A stretch of 64,000 bases of DNA from Microvirga massiliensis (lineage in GTDB: Bacteria; Pseudomonadota; Alphaproteobacteria; Rhizobiales; Beijerinckiaceae), in NCBI RefSeq assembly GCF_001006805.1, contig NZ_LN811351.1, positions 633,766 through 697,765 on the forward strand. The letters are read 5' to 3'. A program made the position numbers and the translations under genes. Below, piece by piece: positions 7,590-16,377 of the stretch. Positions within the stretch are counted from its first letter, which is position 1. Every line of letters begins with the position of its first letter. The notes below the pieces were generated by a model, which was given only the letters and a program-made list of their open reading frames with translations, did not search any database and had not been told where the DNA came from.

Positions 7590-10214
7590 TTAAAAGAGAT
7601 CGACCCTCGGATTTCGTTTCTGCCAAGCCGCGCGCGCGATCTGGACCAGTTCGGAGTCCAGATCGGCATCACGCGGAACACGTTCACTTGACAGCTCGCG
7701 AGAGAGGTCACGCGCGGCCTGCCGCTTTGCCGCAAGCGGCAGGCCGGCAAGCCTCTCCTTCCAGGACGTGTTCGTTCCTGTCCGGTCCAGTGCGATCGCA
7801 AGCGACATGAATTGCGCAGCAGTCGAGAGATCGCGTGCGGACTTGCCCTGCGCGGCGAGCTCGCCGCGCCAGAAGGCGCCCCAGGCGTCTCCGCGCTCAG
7901 CGGATTTCTCGAACCAGCGTGCGGCCTCCGCTTCATTCTTTCGAACCGAGATCCCGTCGCGATACATCCGCCCGAGATTGCTGGGAGCCGCCGGGTGACC
8001 GCCTTGCGTTGCCGCCGAGAAGAGTTCGCGCGCCCGCTTGAAATCCTTTCGAACGCCTTTGCCTTCGAGATAGGCAAGGCCGAGATTATTCATCGAATAG
8101 ATGTCGTTGCGCGCCAAGCCGGCCTTGTAGAACTCGATGGCCCGGGCCTGGTCTTGTCCGATGTTGCGGCCGTAGAGGAAAATCGCCCCGAGCTCATTCA
8201 TGGCATAGGTGTGACCCATCTCGGCCGCTCGCAGCATCAGCTCGAGTCCCTCGGTGACATTGGGCTCCATCCCGCGACCATAGAAGACGGCGCGGCCGTA
8301 GTTGTAGATTCCGTACGGATCTCCGAGATTGGCGTTCTGCTTGTAATAGTCGTTTGCCTTCGAGCGATCGATCGGCCGACCTGCACCAACGGCGTACATG
8401 TAGCCGAGCTGGTGAAGGGCGCGCCTGTGGTGCCGTGCGGCACTTTCCTCGAAACTGTTCCAGGCCGCATCGATGTCACGGGCCGCGAGTTGCGCCCGTC
8501 CGAGCTGAAAGAGGAACCGTGCAACGTTCGGGTATGTCCTCGAGGCTTCGGTGCACGCCGCCATGGCTCTGGACGCATCGATCTCGTTCGGGAGAACGCC
8601 GGGGGCAACACCATCGAGATCCAGTGGCTCGGCTGCAGTGACATCGCACTCGTGAAGCTTTGGCTCGATCCGCATGGTGACCTTATGGCCGGAATCGCCC
8701 AGGCTCGCTTCGACCGCGAAGGTCTGGCCCTGGGAGCCGACCTGGGGCTCGTAGGTCATCGTGCCGATCTCAGCTGCGCTGATGCGAGCGCCGGGGAGAA
8801 CCGTGCGCTCTCCCATTCTGAGGATCCCTTTCGATGGGACGGACGAGATCATCAGATTGGGCGCGGATTGCTGATCCGCCGGCTTGAAGGGCTGAAGCTC
8901 GAGCGACACGGGACCCACGCCGATCACAGGATGGATCGTGCGCTGGAGCGAGGTCGCGAACTCGTCCATCTCGCTTCGAAGGTCGAGGGTCGGCGGGCCC
9001 GCTACCAGCGTCTGTCCGGACCGCGTTCTTTCGGAGGCACTCTGGACTGTGAGAGCGACGACACCTCGTGCGCTCTGACCGTAAGAGTCACGAACGGTAT
9101 AACCCACAAGTCCGACGGAGCCTTCGGGGACGCCCGCCGCGTCGAACACGGCTGAATTCAAGGCGGTCGCAGGATAGCGCCGGGCCGATTCCACGGGTCG
9201 GCCATCCAGTAGGAGCCGACCCATATCTGGTAGCAGATCGAACGTAACCTGCAGGGCAGCGTCGTCGAAGACCTGCGGCTCCGGAAGACCGAAGCGAGTG
9301 GAACCGTTCTCCGGGACGGTGACATGATGCATCGATGCCACGAGCGGTGGCAGCTTTCGATCCATCAGGAAGAATGGTTCTGTCAGGGACGAGTTCTCCC
9401 AAGGGATCTGCCGCCCGCCCGTTGCCTCGATGACGTCGCGCCGCACATCCGTGAGCAGCACTCTGATTTCGCGGTTGGGAGTGAGGGCCCGACTGACGAA
9501 TGCATCCGTGAAGGGGCTGAGTGCTCCTTTCCCGTCGAATGCCACACTGCCGGGCTCGGTCGAAAAGGAGATCAGGGTGCCCAAGCCAGGGCGGATCTGC
9601 GCAAGTCCCTTTGCATTGTCGACGCGCTGAAGACGGTCGGCAATCCAGAAGCGCTGGGACCTGAACGGGTTGTCTCGGCACGCATCGAGAAACACGAACT
9701 GCATCCTGCTCTTGATGCGCATCTGAGACAGAATCGTGTCGATATTGATTGTCTGAATCTCGATGTCGTACGGCGATGCGAGCTTCGCGTCCGTCGGAAC
9801 GATGTAATTCGATCCCGCGAGCTGAATGGCATGGCCGGAATAGTAGAACAGGCTGATATCGGCGCCGCCCAGGGAGCGGAAGAACCGCTCGATCATGGCT
9901 TCGATTCCGAGGCGATCCTGATCGGCCGCTGAGATGACCTCGAACCCGGCGCGACGGAGCACTTTCGTGACCTCCGCGATATCGTTGGTTGGATTCCTGA
10001 GTTCCGGAAGCGCTGAATACTCGGAATTGCCCAAGACGAGGGCGACGCGGCGCTCCGCCGCTAAGCCCGCGGCTGTCGAGAGGAGAATTGCAAGACTGAT
10101 GAGCAGAGTAGTGACCGCGGCTTTTTCATACCGTCGGAGGGCGGCCCCACTCTTTGCAAAGAGAGGGAAGCGATGACGCCGCGCGCTGACCGATCCGATC
10201 CACACAGCGAGCAT
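7590..10214 (-). CDS. Secreted caspase-like (C14) protease with SEL1 repeats
   Basis: About 874 residues. An N-terminal hydrophobic segment (about residues 31-50) suggests export or anchoring. The caspase-like domain (residues 55-270) has VALVLGNSEY, catalytic His128 in YYSGHA and catalytic Cys179 in LDACRDNPF. A middle region (about 300-560) looks like two beta-rich Ig/cadherin-like modules. Five or so SEL1/TPR-like repeats (about 595-785, for example NLGLAYLEGKGVRKD) form an alpha-solenoid. The start is uncertain: ATG 10214 lacks a strong ribosome site, and a TTG at 10268 is possible. A second caspase-SEL1 gene lies at 44936-46927, on the far side of the T6SS locus. Substrate and trigger are unknown. 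Confidence 0.8.
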   Translation of the reverse strand: MLAVWIGSVSARRHRFPLFAKSGAALRRYEKAAVTTLLISLAILLSTAAGLAAERRVALVLGNSEYSALPELRNPTNDIAEVTKVLRRAGFEVISAADQDRLGIEAMIERFFRSLGGADISLFYYSGHAIQLAGSNYIVPTDAKLASPYDIEIQTINIDTILSQMRIKSRMQFVFLDACRDNPFRSQRFWIADRLQRVDNAKGLAQIRPGLGTLISFSTEPGSVAFDGKGALSPFTDAFVSRALTPNREIRVLLTDVRRDVIEATGGRQIPWENSSLTEPFFLMDRKLPPLVASMHHVTVPENGSTRFGLPEPQVFDDAALQVTFDLLPDMGRLLLDGRPVESARRYPATALNSAVFDAAGVPEGSVGLVGYTVRDSYGQSARGVVALTVQSASERTRSGQTLVAGPPTLDLRSEMDEFATSLQRTIHPVIGVGPVSLELQPFKPADQQSAPNLMISSVPSKGILRMGERTVLPGARISAAEIGTMTYEPQVGSQGQTFAVEASLGDSGHKVTMRIEPKLHECDVTAAEPLDLDGVAPGVLPNEIDASRAMAACTEASRTYPNVARFLFQLGRAQLAARDIDAAWNSFEESAARHHRRALHQLGYMYAVGAGRPIDRSKANDYYKQNANLGDPYGIYNYGRAVFYGRGMEPNVTEGLELMLRAAEMGHTYAMNELGAIFLYGRNIGQDQARAIEFYKAGLARNDIYSMNNLGLAYLEGKGVRKDFKRARELFSAATQGGHPAAPSNLGRMYRDGISVRKNEAEAARWFEKSAERGDAWGAFWRGELAAQGKSARDLSTAAQFMSLAIALDRTGTNTSWKERLAGLPLAAKRQAARDLSRELSSERVPRDADLDSELVQIARAAWQKRNPRVDLF

Positions 10215-10268
10215 ACCTGCTATGTTTCGAATGTATTCAGAAGAACAAGCAAACCTAAATTCTGTCAA

Positions 10269-10509
10269 GTGCGGCTGCGCACGTGCAACTCGTAAGAGCG
10301 TCTACGATTTCGAGGAAATGCCATGGGTGGCTGCATATCCGCTCTGGAGGCAGTAGGTGCATTCACTCCAGATGAGAGTAAATAGCGTCGTAACCGCCTG
10401 ATTGGGACGGCAACATGTACCCGCCTGAAGGTCCTCTTAAGGAGGGCGGTGAGCTCGCAGGCGTTCCTGACGGAGTTGAGCGATTAATTAGCTCAGCATC
10501 GATCCGTTC
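10269..10509. other. Intergenic gap, no gene seen
   Basis: Moderately AT-richer DNA between the candidate immunity gene and the caspase gene, both on the minus strand. It probably holds the caspase promoter. A weak 5-bp stem (TGAGC...GCTCA near 10477-10495) is the only structure noticed and lacks a T-tract. Confidence 0.4.
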
Positions 10510-10887
10510 TTAACGCTTCAAATAGGTGCACTCGAATGCAGGTTGTCCAGCCTGATACGCGTCGCCGTTCTCAAAGCCGAACACGTCGACATCCCGCATT
10601 CTAAACACGTCATTCCGTTTCAAGGTGAAGATCCATCCTGACCAATTGCAGCCACGTCGGCTCTCTGTCGTAACGGTCAGTTCGGAGCTTTCGTTGACCA
10701 GAGTTCGGAAGAGCAGCCTCTCGCAGCCACGGCCAAAGTCGACGCTCGAACGGCTGATTCTCAGAGACATGCCCTCACATGCTTTGCTGATTGGTTTGAA
10801 TTGGCCTACCCAGGTTGTGTCCACGCTATCAGCATTGGCATGCGATATAGAGATCGTCGCCACGAGGAATCTAGCAATGAGCTTCAT
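10510..10887 (-). CDS. Small periplasmic protein, candidate immunity partner of the lysozyme-like effector
   Basis: 125 residues with a short signal peptide (MKLIARFLVATISISHANA, cleavage before DS). The mature part has five cysteines (CEGMS, RGCER, RGCNW, ECTY region), suggesting disulfides in the periplasm. It starts 34 bases after the lysozyme-like gene on the same strand, with an AGGAG site nine bases before its ATG. I do not recognise a family. The location and export signal fit an immunity protein that blocks a cell-wall hydrolase in the periplasm; this is inference. Both genes are more AT-rich than the core T6SS genes, as expected for a swapped-in effector module. Confidence 0.55.
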   Translation of the reverse strand: MKLIARFLVATISISHANADSVDTTWVGQFKPISKACEGMSLRISRSSVDFGRGCERLLFRTLVNESSELTVTTESRRGCNWSGWIFTLKRNDVFRMRDVDVFGFENGDAYQAGQPAFECTYLKR

Positions 10888-10921
10888 CGATCCCTACTCC
10901 TGCTATCGTGGTCTGATACTC

Positions 10922-11917
10922 TCATAGGATGTTAGCTGGCAGCTCATCAAAATTTCCTCGCCGATCTACTACATTTTGAGCAAGCAGCAGCAATTCACGA
11001 TGTGCCTTATTTTTCGCTGGAGACATGCCGGTCACATGGCACTGATCGGCTGCTTCAGCCCACCGCCCAGCTTTGACTGCAGCATTCATCTTCGGGAAGT
11101 CGATCGGAATCCGGCCATAGGCGAAGCTCAGGCTGAAAACCTGGGCTGCTGCAGGAAAGTTCTCGAAATCGCTATATGACGCGCCACACGCGGGATGGGT
11201 GAGCAATGCCGGTAGCTTTTGATCGCGCAGGATCAAAGCCATCTGCTCATAGACGCGTTCCGGGATCATCCGCAGTCTGCATACTTTGGCATATTCACCT
11301 AAGTTGTTGCCGGTTCGGGACAGAGCTGCAGCCGCATCCCAATCGGCGAGCATTTGCGCATCTGTCGGTGCCTGTTTGGTGCTCGGATCTTGGAACATGA
11401 CTTTGAGCCAGGCCTGGGTAGCCGCAGATCTTGGATCGATGAGAAATCCAACCCCGCAGGTAACATCCTGCTTCGAACTCGTCGCAACTCGATTGTTATA
11501 CATGTGAAAGACTGCACCTTCGTGCTTCCGCGTGAAAGCGAGCAGGTATCTCCACGCCACTTCCCGCATTTTGGGTGGACGCGAAACATCGCTTGCGGTC
11601 ACATGAGGAGTGGTGTTCGGAGGAACTGGCGCTGGCGGCGGTATCGGAGATGGAGCGATACTGGCGCCGTTGCTCAGAGACTGGAAGGTTGCGCCTCCCG
11701 GGTCAACACGACCGTCCGGCCGCGTCATCCCTAGGCTGCTCAGATTGCGCCGTTGGTACTCCGTGATCGCGAATTTGGTGAGATCACCGCAAACGCCATC
11801 GACGTCGAGAGGCTTCAAGGGGAAGGGTAGCTTGGCATTAATCAGCGCCTGCACGACCAGTACGTCCTCACGACGGTTCTGCCCGCCTACTCCCACAGAC
11901 CCCGAGATCTGAACCAC
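10922..11917 (-). CDS. Peptidoglycan-binding/lysozyme-like protein, candidate T6SS cell-wall effector
   Basis: 331 residues, no signal peptide. Residues about 10-82 resemble a peptidoglycan-binding helical domain (VVQALINAK, LDVDGVCGDLT, AITEYQRRN). A Pro-rich linker (88-105) follows. Residues about 118-330 resemble a GH24/T4-type lysozyme: KHEG with Glu133, Tyr140 seven residues on, and VTCGVGF with Thr153, matching the Glu-...-Tyr-...-T-x-G-x-G order of T4 lysozyme with a longer loop. Asn142 occupies the usual Asp position. The GTG start is supported by AGGAGG six bases upstream. Lack of a leader, position downstream of clpV, and a following periplasmic protein point to a T6SS-delivered muramidase; enzyme activity is not proven by sequence. 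Confidence 0.6.
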   Translation of the reverse strand: MVQISGSVGVGGQNRREDVLVVQALINAKLPFPLKPLDVDGVCGDLTKFAITEYQRRNLSSLGMTRPDGRVDPGGATFQSLSNGASIAPSPIPPPAPVPPNTTPHVTASDVSRPPKMREVAWRYLLAFTRKHEGAVFHMYNNRVATSSKQDVTCGVGFLIDPRSAATQAWLKVMFQDPSTKQAPTDAQMLADWDAAAALSRTGNNLGEYAKVCRLRMIPERVYEQMALILRDQKLPALLTHPACGASYSDFENFPAAAQVFSLSFAYGRIPIDFPKMNAAVKAGRWAEAADQCHVTGMSPAKNKAHRELLLLAQNVVDRRGNFDELPANIL

Positions 11918-12055
11918 GACGTTCCTCCTGTGTACAAGATGCCTCTCGTGGAGGCCCTTCGACGCGCAAAGATATGGCTTGCCTGCCGAACAATAGATGC
12001 GTGGATACAGTGCCTAACGAAGGAATTGTGACACAGAACAGCCGTGTTTCGGCAC

Positions 12056-12520
12056 TCAAGGTACCGGTGGCAATCTCCGTGCTTCGAACGCGAACGTGAG
12101 CCCCGCCTGAACGGACCCGATCTGGACGAGGTGCGATTGCGAGACGCCTTTTAGGTCCCATTGGGGGGCGCCGAGGCCCGGCGGGTAGAGCGGGTGCGAG
12201 ACATATCCGGCTGCATCGGTGGCGAGGCCTCCGGGACATTGCGAATAGCCCTTCAATTCGAACTGGGATGCATCCGGGAGGGGCTGGACGACGAAGACAT
12301 CGGCGCCGCCCACGAGCTTGCTGCCCGGAGCAAACCCCACGACCTGCTCCATCTCGGCGGGGGTGCGCCCCACGATGTATTTCAATGTCGTGCAGTATCC
12401 GACCGGGCGACTCGGGTCCGGCTTCATCCCGATCGGCAGAACCTTGACGAGGGTATCGAGGCCGCCTCGCTTCCAGACCGAAATGGCCATGGAAGCGAGT
12501 ACAGCCTGATTGAGCATCAT
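12056..12520 (-). CDS. Unknown protein between clpV and the lysozyme-like gene
   Basis: 154 residues, no clear signal peptide, beginning MMLNQAVLASMAISVW. It has cysteines in VGYCTTL and YSQCPGG and a C-terminal FAFEARRLPPVP. GGAGGGG lies four bases before the ATG at 12520. It starts 75 bases downstream of clpV and ends 138 bases before the candidate effector. No family is recognised. The position would suit an effector-loading adaptor or a second cargo protein, but nothing in the sequence shows this. Confidence 0.55.
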   Translation of the reverse strand: MMLNQAVLASMAISVWKRGGLDTLVKVLPIGMKPDPSRPVGYCTTLKYIVGRTPAEMEQVVGFAPGSKLVGGADVFVVQPLPDASQFELKGYSQCPGGLATDAAGYVSHPLYPPGLGAPQWDLKGVSQSHLVQIGSVQAGLTFAFEARRLPPVP

Positions 12521-12595
12521 GGATCCCCTCCGATTGGACCGAGTTCACTCACTCCATATCATCACCACCGAGCCGCCGCGCCGAAATGGTAGGTC

Positions 12596-15337
12596 TCACT
12601 CGGCAGGGACCGACTCTTCGGTAACACGCTCGGGCAGAGACTCCGGCATATTCTGCGGAAACGCCGGCAGGGCATCGGCCTTGCCGCCCCAGTGATATGC
12701 GAAATCACCGTTCTCGATCGTGACACGCGCTTCCGTGAGCTCCTCCTTATTGAGCGAGCGCCTGAGGAACTCCCGTGAGAGAGCCGGAAGAAGCGTGTTC
12801 GTAATGATGTTGTCGATCATGCGGCCGCCGGAATCCGGATCGTTGCAGAGCGACACGATGTGGTCGACGACCATGTCGTCGTAGAGGAACACCGCATCGT
12901 GGTTTTCCTCGATCCTGCGGCCGATCCGGTCGAGCTGGAGCCGGACGATACCGCCGAGCACGTCGGAGGATAGCGGGAAATAAGGAATCGTCACGATCCG
13001 GCCCAGGAGGGCCGCTGGGAATACCTTCAGGAGTTCGGGGCGCAGAGCTGCCGCGAGAGCTTCGGGATCGCTCGCATATTTCGGGTCGCGCCCGTAATCC
13101 ATGATCAGGTCGGTGCCGACATTCGACGTGAGGATGATGAGTGTATTCTTGAAGTCGATCCGCCGCCCCGTTCCATCTTCCATCTGGCCTTTGTCGAAAA
13201 CCTGGAAGAAAATCTCGTGGACGTCGCCGTGCGCCTTCTCGACCTCGTCGAGGAGGATCACGCTGTAAGGTTTCCGCCGGACGGCTTCGGTCAGCCGGCC
13301 GCCTTCTCCATAACCGACATAGCCGGGAGGAGCGCCCTTCAGCGTCGAGACGGTGTGCGCCTCCTGGAATTCCGACATGTTGATCGTGATCATGTTCTGC
13401 TCGCCGCCATAGAGCGCTTCGGCGAGGGCGAGCGCCGTCTCGGTCTTGCCGACGCCGGAGGGGCCGCAGAGCATGAAGACGCCAATCGGCTTGTTGGGAT
13501 TGTCGAGGCGGGCGCGATTGGTCTCAATGCGCTTCGCAATGACCTTGAGGCCGTGCGACTGGCCGATGACTCGGCGGTTGAGAATGTCCGGAAGATCGAG
13601 GACCGTCTGGATCTCGTCCTTCACCATCCGGCCGACCGGGATGCCGGTCCAGTCCGACACGACGGACGCGACGGCTTGTTCGTCGACATGAGCGTAGATC
13701 ATCCGGCGCTCTGGATCGAGCGCCTCGAGCGATTGGAAGCGTTGGCGCAGGTCGCCGCGGATGGCCTCACTGTCCTGATCGCTCTCAGATTCGGCCGTCT
13801 CCTCCCGCAGCTTTCCGCGAAGAGCTTGAATTTCACTGACGAGGGCCTGCTCCGAAATCCACTCGCTTTCGAGGCGTACGAGCTTCTCCTGCAATGCGGC
13901 GATCTCGTCATCGATCTCCACGATCCGATCCTCGTCGGCCGTGCCGAGATCCCGCTCGGCGACGAGACCCGCCTTCTCCTTCTCCCGCGCCGCGATGGCT
14001 CTGCGGGTGTCCTCGATGGCAGCGGGCGTTGCCGTCTGGCTGATCGCAACCCGCGCGCAGGCAGTATCGAGGAGGCTGACCGCCTTGTCGGGGAGCTGGC
14101 GCGCCGGGATATAGCGGTGGGACAGGTTCACCGCTGCAACGATCGCCGCGTCCGAGATGTGTACCTGATGGTGCTTCTGCATCGGGCCGAGGATGCCTCG
14201 CAGCATGTCGCAGCAGCGCGCTACGTCCGGCTCGTCGACCTGAATGGGCTGGAAGCGGCGGGTCAGAGCCGGGTCCTTCTCGAAATACTGGCGGTATTCG
14301 GACCAGGTCGTCGCTGCGATCGTGCGCAGCGTTCCGCGGGCGAGCGCCGGCTTCAGCAGATTGGCCGCGTCGCCCGTGCCCGCCTGACCGCCGGCGCCGA
14401 TGAGTGTGTGCGCCTCGTCGATGAACAGAATCGTCGGAACCGGCGAGCTCTGCATCTCGTCAATGACTGAACGCAGCCGCTGCTCGAACTCGCCCTTCAT
14501 GGAGGCGCCGGCCTGCATCAGCCCGACGTCGAGGGCACAGAGCCGCACGCCGCGCAGGGCAGGGGGGACATCGCCCGAGGCGATGCGCTGGGCAAAGCCC
14601 TCCACGACGGCGGTCTTGCCTACGCCGGCCTCACCGGTGAGGATCGGATTGTTCTGCCGCCGCCGCATGAGCACGTCGATCACCTGCCGGATCTCCGCGT
14701 CGCGTCCGAGCACGGGATCCATCTGGCCTGCCTTGGCCTTCGCGGTCAGATCCTGAGAGAAGCGGTCAAGGGCTGTGTTGCCCTTGGCGCCGGCCGCGGT
14801 CTCGGCGCCGGGAGTCCCGGCGGCCAAAAGGCCGGACCCGTCCATCGGCCGAAGATTCTCTTCGCCCGAGCTCGCCCAGACAGAGCGGTATTCGCCAGCA
14901 AGGGCGTCAGCCGGGATCTTACTGAATTCCTTTGAGGCGTTGACGAGCGCCCGCCGCAATTCGAGTGACTCGAGCGCACCGACGAGAAGATGCCCAGTGC
15001 GGATCTGTGTCTCGCCGAAGAAGAGGGTGGCATAGTGCCATCCACGATCGAGCATCGCGACGACGGCATTCGAGATGCCGGGCATCTCAGTTTCGTTTTT
15101 TCGGAAGCCCTCGATGGCGCTGCCGATCTCGGCGAGCAGCTTCGCCCGATCGAGCTTGTAATGATCGGCCGTCAGCGAGATGTCGGTCGAATTCTTCTGA
15201 AGAATGTGGAACAGCCAGTGGGCAAGCTCGACATTGCGGTGCCCAGACCTCTTGGCGTGCCGGAGTGCCTGGAAGAAGGCCTCGTGGCCGACCTGATTGA
15301 GTTTTCCCGTGACTGCCTCGAGGCTGATATCGGCCAT
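12596..15337 (-). CDS. clpV: T6SS sheath-disassembly ATPase ClpV (TssH)
   Basis: 913 residues. An N-terminal Clp_N double-repeat domain (1-160) precedes the first AAA+ module with Walker A GEAGVGKT (235-242) and Walker B ILFIDEAH (303-310). A coiled middle domain (about 440-540) is followed by the second AAA+ module with Walker A GPSGVGKT (625-632) and a C-terminal D2-small domain. ClpV unfolds contracted TssB/TssC sheaths so that subunits can be reused. The N-domain reads [19 protein letters not shown], the ClpV type rather than ClpB. It lies 11 bases after tssG in the leftward T6SS operon. Confidence 0.95.
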   Translation of the reverse strand: MADISLEAVTGKLNQVGHEAFFQALRHAKRSGHRNVELAHWLFHILQKNSTDISLTADHYKLDRAKLLAEIGSAIEGFRKNETEMPGISNAVVAMLDRGWHYATLFFGETQIRTGHLLVGALESLELRRALVNASKEFSKIPADALAGEYRSVWASSGEENLRPMDGSGLLAAGTPGAETAAGAKGNTALDRFSQDLTAKAKAGQMDPVLGRDAEIRQVIDVLMRRRQNNPILTGEAGVGKTAVVEGFAQRIASGDVPPALRGVRLCALDVGLMQAGASMKGEFEQRLRSVIDEMQSSPVPTILFIDEAHTLIGAGGQAGTGDAANLLKPALARGTLRTIAATTWSEYRQYFEKDPALTRRFQPIQVDEPDVARCCDMLRGILGPMQKHHQVHISDAAIVAAVNLSHRYIPARQLPDKAVSLLDTACARVAISQTATPAAIEDTRRAIAAREKEKAGLVAERDLGTADEDRIVEIDDEIAALQEKLVRLESEWISEQALVSEIQALRGKLREETAESESDQDSEAIRGDLRQRFQSLEALDPERRMIYAHVDEQAVASVVSDWTGIPVGRMVKDEIQTVLDLPDILNRRVIGQSHGLKVIAKRIETNRARLDNPNKPIGVFMLCGPSGVGKTETALALAEALYGGEQNMITINMSEFQEAHTVSTLKGAPPGYVGYGEGGRLTEAVRRKPYSVILLDEVEKAHGDVHEIFFQVFDKGQMEDGTGRRIDFKNTLIILTSNVGTDLIMDYGRDPKYASDPEALAAALRPELLKVFPAALLGRIVTIPYFPLSSDVLGGIVRLQLDRIGRRIEENHDAVFLYDDMVVDHIVSLCNDPDSGGRMIDNIITNTLLPALSREFLRRSLNKEELTEARVTIENGDFAYHWGGKADALPAFPQNMPESLPERVTEESVPAE

Positions 15338-15348
15338 GATGGTTTCCC

Positions 15349-16377
15349 CTATGCTGTCGCGCGTTCCCGCTGCTGGCGCTTGTGTCTGAGCCGCTCCGCG
15401 GGATGAAAGCGGGCATCACATCGCAATGTCTGATCGCCCCTCGACCAACTCGGCGCGACCCAACTCGTGTAGCCGAGCTGGCCGGATCGGCCGAGGCGAA
15501 TGGGTTGTACGGCGCCGGCCGGAATGGCGAGTTCGACATCCCAGTCCAGCTGCTCCCCGACATAGAAGAACACAGCGTCTCCGAGCGGCTCGCAATGGTC
15601 ACCGGTCGGGAGAAACCGCTCATATATCGGGAGATCTTTGGCGTAGATCCGGACCCGGAACTTGTCCTGCACGCTGAAGACGCTGGCGCCGAGCATCGCG
15701 TCGACACCAAGCCCGGCATGGGACTGTCCGAGGCGGGTCCGTTCGCTCTCCTCGAAAACAAGCCATGAGCCGACGAACTGCTCGACCTCCACACGGACGC
15801 CGAACAGCCCGGCGAGGAAGCTCTGCAACCGCGATGCCGACTTTGCCTGAGGCGCGAGCAGGCCGGCGAATGCCGCCTTCTGGGCATCGGGAACGGAATC
15901 ACACTGCCGATAGGGCGGCGATCCGATCCCGGCGAAGGAGCCCAGATAGGCCAGGAATCTATCAGCTTCGGGCCGCTCGACCTGGCCGATCGGGCGGGCA
16001 TCCGCCCAGGCCCGAAAGAACAGCTGGAGAAAGCGGTGATTCAGGAGGTCGAGGAAGCGCGGGAAGGCGTCATCCCCATGGAGGTTCCACCCGTAGGCCT
16101 CCTCGGTTGTCGCCAAGGGCAAAGCGCCTTGCGGACCCAGCAGGCCGAGAAACTTCACCAGGAGCCTGATCCGGCCCTGCTCGTCCCGTGAGGCCCTGCC
16201 GATGCTCGATGCGGGAAACTCCAGGAACGGATCCTCGCCGAGGAGGACGAACTCCTCCCGACGCGTCGCGCTGTCGCCGATCCGCGGCCGGTCCGGGAAG
16301 CTCCGCTCGAGGCGGCGCATCAGCGCAAAGAAGTCGAACCGCCAGGGTTCTCGCTCGACGTCGTGGAGATACGTCAT
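15349..16377 (-). CDS. tssG: T6SS baseplate subunit TssG
   Basis: 342 residues from the ATG at 16377, which overlaps the tssF stop as ATGA. A longer frame from 16410 would add 11 residues inside tssF. The N-terminal EPWRFDFFALMRRLERSFP and RIGDS are TssG (ImpH/VasB) signatures. TssG pairs with TssF in the baseplate wedge and bridges the sheath to the TssK-membrane complex. Immediate overlap with tssF and an 11-base gap to clpV show translational coupling. Confidence 0.92.
   Translation of the reverse strand: MTYLHDVEREPWRFDFFALMRRLERSFPDRPRIGDSATRREEFVLLGEDPFLEFPASSIGRASRDEQGRIRLLVKFLGLLGPQGALPLATTEEAYGWNLHGDDAFPRFLDLLNHRFLQLFFRAWADARPIGQVERPEADRFLAYLGSFAGIGSPPYRQCDSVPDAQKAAFAGLLAPQAKSASRLQSFLAGLFGVRVEVEQFVGSWLVFEESERTRLGQSHAGLGVDAMLGASVFSVQDKFRVRIYAKDLPIYERFLPTGDHCEPLGDAVFFYVGEQLDWDVELAIPAGAVQPIRLGRSGQLGYTSWVAPSWSRGDQTLRCDARFHPAERLRHKRQQRERATA

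Noticed and set aside
13217..14470. 417-residue open frame opposite clpV
   Set aside because: Antisense to clpV. Composition matches a codon-phase shadow (Asp/Arg/Leu-rich).
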